NCBI GenBank assembly: GCA_034435315.1
Contig: DAOTYB010000145.1
Span: 1 to 15,496 of the forward strand
Direction of reading: 5' to 3'
DNA length: 15,496 bases
Origin: VGOB01 sp034435315
GTDB lineage: Bacteria > Chloroflexota > Anaerolineae > UBA4142
Position numbers and translations under genes: made by a program
Shown: piece by piece, positions 12,515 to 15,496 of the stretch
Layout of the letters: the number at the start of each line of letters is the position of its first letter
How positions within the stretch are numbered: the first letter of the stretch is position 1
Notes under the pieces: generated by a model
Seen by the model: only the letters and a program-made list of their open reading frames with translations
The model's database searches: none
Told to the model about the DNA's origin: nothing

Positions 12515-12543
12515 ATCTTATCACAACTCACGCCTTATCGCAA
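12515..12543 (-). promoter_or_regulatory. Possible promoter of the UPF0104-prmC operon
   Basis: Minus strand: TTGCGA (12543-12538), 17 bp, TAAGAT (12520-12515); four of six matches in each box. The -10 is only 8 nt from the ATG, so the transcript would be nearly leaderless. That would fit the missing ribosome binding site. Confidence 0.35.
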
Positions 12544-12559
12544 ATACCTTTTTGGTTTT

Positions 12560-12588
12560 TTGCTTGCACACCGCAATCACGCTATAAT
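12560..12588 (+). promoter_or_regulatory. Promoter of the isoaspartyl peptidase gene
   Basis: Perfect -10 TATAAT (12583-12588) with a weak -35 TTGCTT (12560-12565) at 17 bp. Transcription would start near 12595, leaving about 75 nt of leader. Confidence 0.62.
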
Positions 12589-12622
12589 TTATTTGTCTAC
12601 ATCTGACAATCCGATGCGTTCA

Positions 12623-12642
12623 CGCCGCGTACGTTCGCGGCG
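12623..12642 (+). promoter_or_regulatory. Stem-loop in the leader of the isoaspartyl peptidase gene
   Basis: CGCCGCG and CGCGGCG form a perfect 7-bp all-G/C stem with loop TACGTT, about 30 nt into the predicted leader and 15 nt before the GGAG ribosome binding site. It could tune translation or mRNA stability; no known riboswitch was recognised. Confidence 0.4.
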
Positions 12643-12670
12643 ACTATTTTCCGTAACGGAGTCATCACAA

Positions 12671-13573
12671 ATGGGAATGGCAGTGATTGTTCACGGAGGG
12701 GCTGGGGCTATTGAAGCGCACCATCTTGAAGCGCATCGCGAAGGGACGCGCAGCGCCGCACAAATCGCTTGGGACATTTTACAGCGCGGCGGTAGCGCGC
12801 TCGATGCCGTGGAAGCCGCAGTAATCGTGATGGAAGACAATCCTGTATTCGACGCCGGCATTGGCGCGTTTTTGGATCGCGAGGGCAAGGTGAGTCTAGA
12901 CGCGAGCATTATGGACGGACGCACGCTCGATGCCGGCGCCGTCGCAGGCGTGGAGCACATCAAAAATCCTATCGTGCTGGCGCGGCGCGTGCTGGCAAGC
13001 GAACACACTTTTTTGATTGGTCGCGGCGCAGAGGAATTTGCACGCGAGCACAATATCGCGCTGATTGACAATACGCTCTTGCGGACACCAGAGCAAATCG
13101 CAATCTGGGAGCAGTATCGCGCTCAACCGCCTGTTCGCGAAGGCGCGCACTATGTTCCCGTGCAAGGGTTCGGCACCGTCGGCTGTGTGGCTGTGGATCG
13201 TGACGGTAACATTGCAGCAGGAACTTCGACCGGCGGCACTCGCTTTAAACGCCCGGGACGCGTGGGCGATTCACCGTTGATTGGAGCGGGCGTGTACGCT
13301 GACAACACCCGCGGTGGCGCATCCTCCACAGGTTGGGGCGAAACGATTACGCGGGTCGTCCTCGCCAAACACGCCATAGATGTTCTCGCCAGCGGTTGTG
13401 AACCCCGCGCGGCAGCCCGTCTGGCAATCGAATATCTGGCGCGACGCGTCGGCGGCACCGGCGGCATCATCCTCGCCGACCTGCACGGGCGAATCGGTTT
13501 TGCTTTCAACACGCCGCGTATGGCACGCGCTTACATCGTCGAAGGTATGTCGAATGTTATCGCGGAGGTTTGA
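12671..13573 (+). CDS. Type 2 isoaspartyl peptidase / L-asparaginase (Ntn hydrolase)
   Basis: 300 aa from ATG 12671, with GGAG 9 nt upstream. Earlier in-frame codons would add an Arg-rich stretch not typical of the family. The HGGAG motif is at 8-12 and the nucleophile is T169 in GFGTVG, exposed by self-cleavage after G168. Substrate-pocket features include STGG (186-189), RVGDSPLIGAG (197-207) and GGTGG (261-265). The enzyme splits L-asparagine and/or isoaspartyl dipeptides into aspartate plus ammonia or an amino acid, recycling damaged protein. The length fits an alpha-beta precursor (IaaA-type). It stands alone, transcribed divergently from UPF0104; no terminator was found in the 75 bp before the sigma-factor promoter. 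Confidence 0.92.
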   Translation: MGMAVIVHGGAGAIEAHHLEAHREGTRSAAQIAWDILQRGGSALDAVEAAVIVMEDNPVFDAGIGAFLDREGKVSLDASIMDGRTLDAGAVAGVEHIKNPIVLARRVLASEHTFLIGRGAEEFAREHNIALIDNTLLRTPEQIAIWEQYRAQPPVREGAHYVPVQGFGTVGCVAVDRDGNIAAGTSTGGTRFKRPGRVGDSPLIGAGVYADNTRGGASSTGWGETITRVVLAKHAIDVLASGCEPRAAARLAIEYLARRVGGTGGIILADLHGRIGFAFNTPRMARAYIVEGMSNVIAEV

Positions 13574-13648
13574 GTTGTCTGGTTGTCATAATATTGGATG
13601 GTGAATAAAGAATTTTATGTTTTTGCCCAAAAGAAATCGAAAAAACCC

Positions 13649-13677
13649 TTGACTTTAGGTATTTTGCATCGTATAAT
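13649..13677 (+). promoter_or_regulatory. Near-consensus promoter of the sigma factor gene
   Basis: TTGACT (13649-13654), 17 bp, TATAAT (13672-13677): eleven of twelve consensus bases. Transcription would start near 13684, giving a leader of about 83 nt to the ATG. Confidence 0.85.
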
Positions 13678-13710
13678 GACACCGTGAGGACGCGATTTGT
13701 CCCACCTTGC

Positions 13711-13736
13711 AAAGGAGAGACGGGGCTGCCTGTCTC
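13711..13736 (+). promoter_or_regulatory. Shine-Dalgarno-like AAAGGAG plus stem-loop in the sigA leader
   Basis: AAAGGAG (13711-13717) is a strong ribosome binding sequence but lies about 50 nt before the sigma ATG. An 8-bp stem follows at once (13717-13724 with 13729-13736, one G-U pair, 4-nt loop). A CTG at 13726 would open a 10-codon frame ending at TGA 13756-13758. It may be an attenuator or leader peptide, or chance. Confidence 0.35.
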
Positions 13737-13766
13737 AATTTTATTGTTTATTCCGTGAATGCGACT

Positions 13767-15059
13767 ATGGCGAAAAAAGTCACCCGAAAAGATCGAGAAA
13801 AAATCAAACCTTCAAAAGAGTCCACCGCTGGAACGGAGACTAGCAAACGCGCCCGCGGCGCGACCGCGCGCGCATCCAAAGAGGAACTGGCGTTAGAAGC
13901 GGCACAAGCGCCTGAAGAACCAACGCCAGTCGAGGAATTGATTAAAAAAGGTAAAGAGCAAGGCTATCTGACTCAGGACGATATTCTAGCCGTATTTCCC
14001 GAAGCCGAATCAAATCTTGAACAGTTGGAAGAGTTGTACATCGTCTTGTTCGACGAAGGCATCTCCGTCGTCGAAGCCGAAAAACCTACGTCCGAAGAAA
14101 GCGAGGCGATGGAGAGCCCTAAACCTCAGGAAGACCTCGACCTGAGCGCCATCGGTATTGACGATACGGTCTCGCTCTACCTGAAAGAAATTTCGCGTAT
14201 TCCTCTGTTGACGGCGGAGCAAGAAGTGGAATACGCGCGCGGAATGGAAATGGGGCGCCGCGCGCGCTATCGCCTTGCCAAAGACCATCTCTCGCCCGCC
14301 GAACGCGCGCGCCTGGAGAAAAAAGTGCGCGAGGGCGAAATGTATCGCCAGAAACTCATCAAGGCGAACTTTCGACTCGTCGTTTCGATCGCGAAAAAAT
14401 ACATCGGGCGCGGCGTGTCGTTCCTCGATTTGATTCAAGAGGGGAACATCGGCTTGATTCGCGCGGTGGAAAAATTCGATCATCATCGCGGCTTCAAGTT
14501 CAGCACGTACGCCACGTGGTGGATTCGGCAAGCCATCACGCGCGCGATTGCCGACCAGGGGCGCACGATTCGCGTGCCGGTGCATATGTGCGAGCGTATC
14601 AACAAGTTGACGCGCGTCTCGCGACAACTGGTGCAAGAACTGGGCCGCGAACCGACCAGCGAAGAACTCGCTCGTGAGTTGAATACGACCCCGCGCAAGG
14701 TCGAACGCATCATCAAGATTTCGCAACGTCCACTGTCGCTGGAAATGCCGGTGGGTGAAGAGCAAGATTCGCATCTCGGCGATTTCATCCCCGACGATAC
14801 GACGCTGGGTCCCACCGATGCCGCGTCGCATCAATTGTTACGTGAGCAGATGGAAGAACTGCTCACCTCGCTCAGCCCGCGCGAGGGACGCGTGTTGCAA
14901 TTGCGCTTTGGGTTGAAAGATGGCAAAGCGCACACGCTGGAAGAGGTCGGACGCAAATTTGGCGTGACGCGCGAGCGCATCCGTCAAATCGAGGCAAAGG
15001 CGTTACGCAAATTGCGGCATCCGTCGCGCTCGCGCAAACTGCGTGACTTTTTGGAATAG
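13767..15059 (+). CDS. sigA: RNA polymerase primary sigma factor (RpoD/SigA)
   Basis: 430 aa from ATG 13767; an in-frame GTG (13755) or TTG (13707) could extend it, but none has a well-placed ribosome binding site. A Lys/Glu-rich start (1-45) precedes region 1.1 (about 55-105, including GYLTQDDILAVFPE). Region 1.2 is at 132-149 (DDTVSLYLKEISRIPLLT). Region 2 (about 194-264) includes the core-binding and -10-melting parts, SFLDLIQEGNIGLIRAVEKF and YATWWIRQAITRAI. Region 3 starts near 274. Region 4.2 is the -35-reading helix-turn-helix LEEVGRKFGVTRERIRQIEA (391-410). There is almost no non-conserved insert between 1.2 and 2.1, as in Gram-positive and Chloroflexota SigA. Full region 1.1 and complete 2.4/4.2 argue for the housekeeping factor and not a stress sigma. 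It ends at a bidirectional terminator facing the ferredoxin gene. Confidence 0.95.
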   Translation: MAKKVTRKDREKIKPSKESTAGTETSKRARGATARASKEELALEAAQAPEEPTPVEELIKKGKEQGYLTQDDILAVFPEAESNLEQLEELYIVLFDEGISVVEAEKPTSEESEAMESPKPQEDLDLSAIGIDDTVSLYLKEISRIPLLTAEQEVEYARGMEMGRRARYRLAKDHLSPAERARLEKKVREGEMYRQKLIKANFRLVVSIAKKYIGRGVSFLDLIQEGNIGLIRAVEKFDHHRGFKFSTYATWWIRQAITRAIADQGRTIRVPVHMCERINKLTRVSRQLVQELGREPTSEELARELNTTPRKVERIIKISQRPLSLEMPVGEEQDSHLGDFIPDDTTLGPTDAASHQLLREQMEELLTSLSPREGRVLQLRFGLKDGKAHTLEEVGRKFGVTRERIRQIEAKALRKLRHPSRSRKLRDFLE

Positions 15060-15070
15060 CGCACCTCAAT

Positions 15071-15112
15071 ACAAAACCCGCTTCGATGCCACGAATCGAA
15101 AGCGGGTTTTGT
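15071..15112. terminator. Bidirectional rho-independent terminator between sigA and the ferredoxin gene
   Basis: ACAAAACCCGCTT (15071-15083) pairs perfectly with AAGCGGGTTTTGT (15100-15112); four more pairs (CGAT/ATCG) extend the stem inward past a bulged A. T-rich ends on both strands let it stop both convergent genes. Confidence 0.85.
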
Positions 15113-15130
15113 GTTCGGGCGCACAAGACA

Positions 15131-15319
15131 TTACGCCTTGACGATGGAATCCACCGGGCACACCGCAACGCACTTGGGCGAATCAGCATGGCCCACGCAT
15201 TCCACACACGTGTTCGCGTCAATCACGTAGATGGGGCTCCCCTCGCTGATCGAATTGGTAGGACATTCGGGCAAACACGCGCCGCACGCGATGCAGTCGT
15301 CCGTAATTCTCATTGCCAT
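15131..15319 (-). CDS. YfhL-type 2[4Fe-4S] ferredoxin
   Basis: 62 aa from ATG 15319, with GGAGG 8 nt upstream; an upstream in-frame start has no such site. Cluster I ligands C9, C12, C15 and C19 (CIACGACLPECP). Cluster II ligands C38, C41, C50 and C54, with the eight-residue gap between the second and third cysteine typical of the YfhL/Allochromatium type. A small soluble electron carrier; its partner is unknown. Convergent with the sigma factor gene and transcribed from its own promoter. Confidence 0.93.
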   Translation of the reverse strand: MAMRITDDCIACGACLPECPTNSISEGSPIYVIDANTCVECVGHADSPKCVAVCPVDSIVKA

Positions 15320-15350
15320 AGTTGAATCCTCCCCAGGATGATGTTGGCGT

Positions 15351-15378
15351 ATTGTATCGCAATTCGTCAAATCGTCAA
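15351..15378 (-). promoter_or_regulatory. Promoter of the ferredoxin gene
   Basis: Minus strand: TTGACG (15378-15373), 16 bp, TACAAT (15356-15351). Transcription would start near 15344, about 25 nt before the ATG. Confidence 0.7.
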
Positions 15379-15496
15379 AAAACGTAACTACTCAGCCAAG
15401 ACTGAACTTGGACGGTTTTTGTATTGAAAAGTATACCTACGTCAGCGATAATGGTGGCGATGCCACCAATACCACTCCCGACGCAAGAACAAGTTC
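15379..15496. other. Right-edge stretch without a supported gene
   Basis: Short open frames exist on both strands, including one that could begin at TTG 15424 and leave the window, but none shows a recognisable motif or ribosome binding site. Two small palindromes are visible: CCAAG/CTTGG at 15396-15411 and GGTGGC/GCCACC at 15454-15468. Confidence 0.4.

Noticed and set aside
13574..13648. Rho-independent terminator after the isoaspartyl peptidase gene
   Set aside because: T-rich runs are present but no stable stem precedes them.
15424..15496. Start of a new plus-strand gene at the right edge
   Set aside because: It has only a TTG start, no ribosome binding site and fewer than 25 codons before the edge; competing frames on the other strand are equally open.

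Overview
The window looks like a chromosomal piece of a GC-rich bacterium, most probably a Chloroflexota (Anaerolineae-like) genome. That is an inference from three things: the gene families, the short primary sigma factor without a long non-conserved insert, and the many interspersed repeats lying inside genes. No rRNA, tRNA, CRISPR array or transposase was seen.

Layout, left to right. (1) 1-1442, minus: the first 480 codons of a DUF4062-NACHT (STAND) NTPase that runs off the left edge. (2) 1505-2857, minus: a radical SAM protein of the B12-binding-domain type, with its own near-consensus promoter. (3) 2945-10043, minus: a three-gene, translationally coupled operon. A clan GH-A glycoside-hydrolase-like protein with three 138-residue C-terminal repeats comes first. 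A GT39-like polytopic glycosyltransferase follows (GTGA overlap). Last is a large polytopic GT-C/YfhO-like protein that ends in an ILEI (FAM3/PANDER-like) domain (ATGA overlap). Together they suggest assembly or trimming of a surface glycan or glycoprotein. (4) 10044-10635: a 0.6-kb intergenic region packed with palindromes and repeats. (5) 10636-12506, minus: prmC behind a UPF0104/LPG-synthase-TM-like membrane protein. (6) 12671-13573, plus: a type 2 isoaspartyl peptidase/asparaginase, divergent from the membrane gene. (7) 13767-15056, plus: the primary sigma factor, behind a near-consensus promoter. (8) 15131-15319, minus: a YfhL-type 2[4Fe-4S] ferredoxin, convergent with the sigma gene and sharing a bidirectional terminator with it.

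The most unusual content is not a gene but the repeats. Six arrays of 7-bp tandem repeats, in at least four sequence families, lie inside the two membrane glycosyltransferase genes. Most are arranged as inverted arms around a short centre. The internal arrays, as I delimit them, are 63 or 126 bp, multiples of 21 (7 x 3), so the reading frame survives. Two arrays sit exactly at start codons and encode the N-terminal tails. Separate palindromic elements sit in frame in the NACHT gene and the large glycosyltransferase gene, and one of these families also appears twice in the 10.2-10.5 kb intergenic region. This resembles in-frame palindromic elements of other bacteria (for example Rickettsia palindromic elements) and the heptameric STRR repeats of cyanobacteria.
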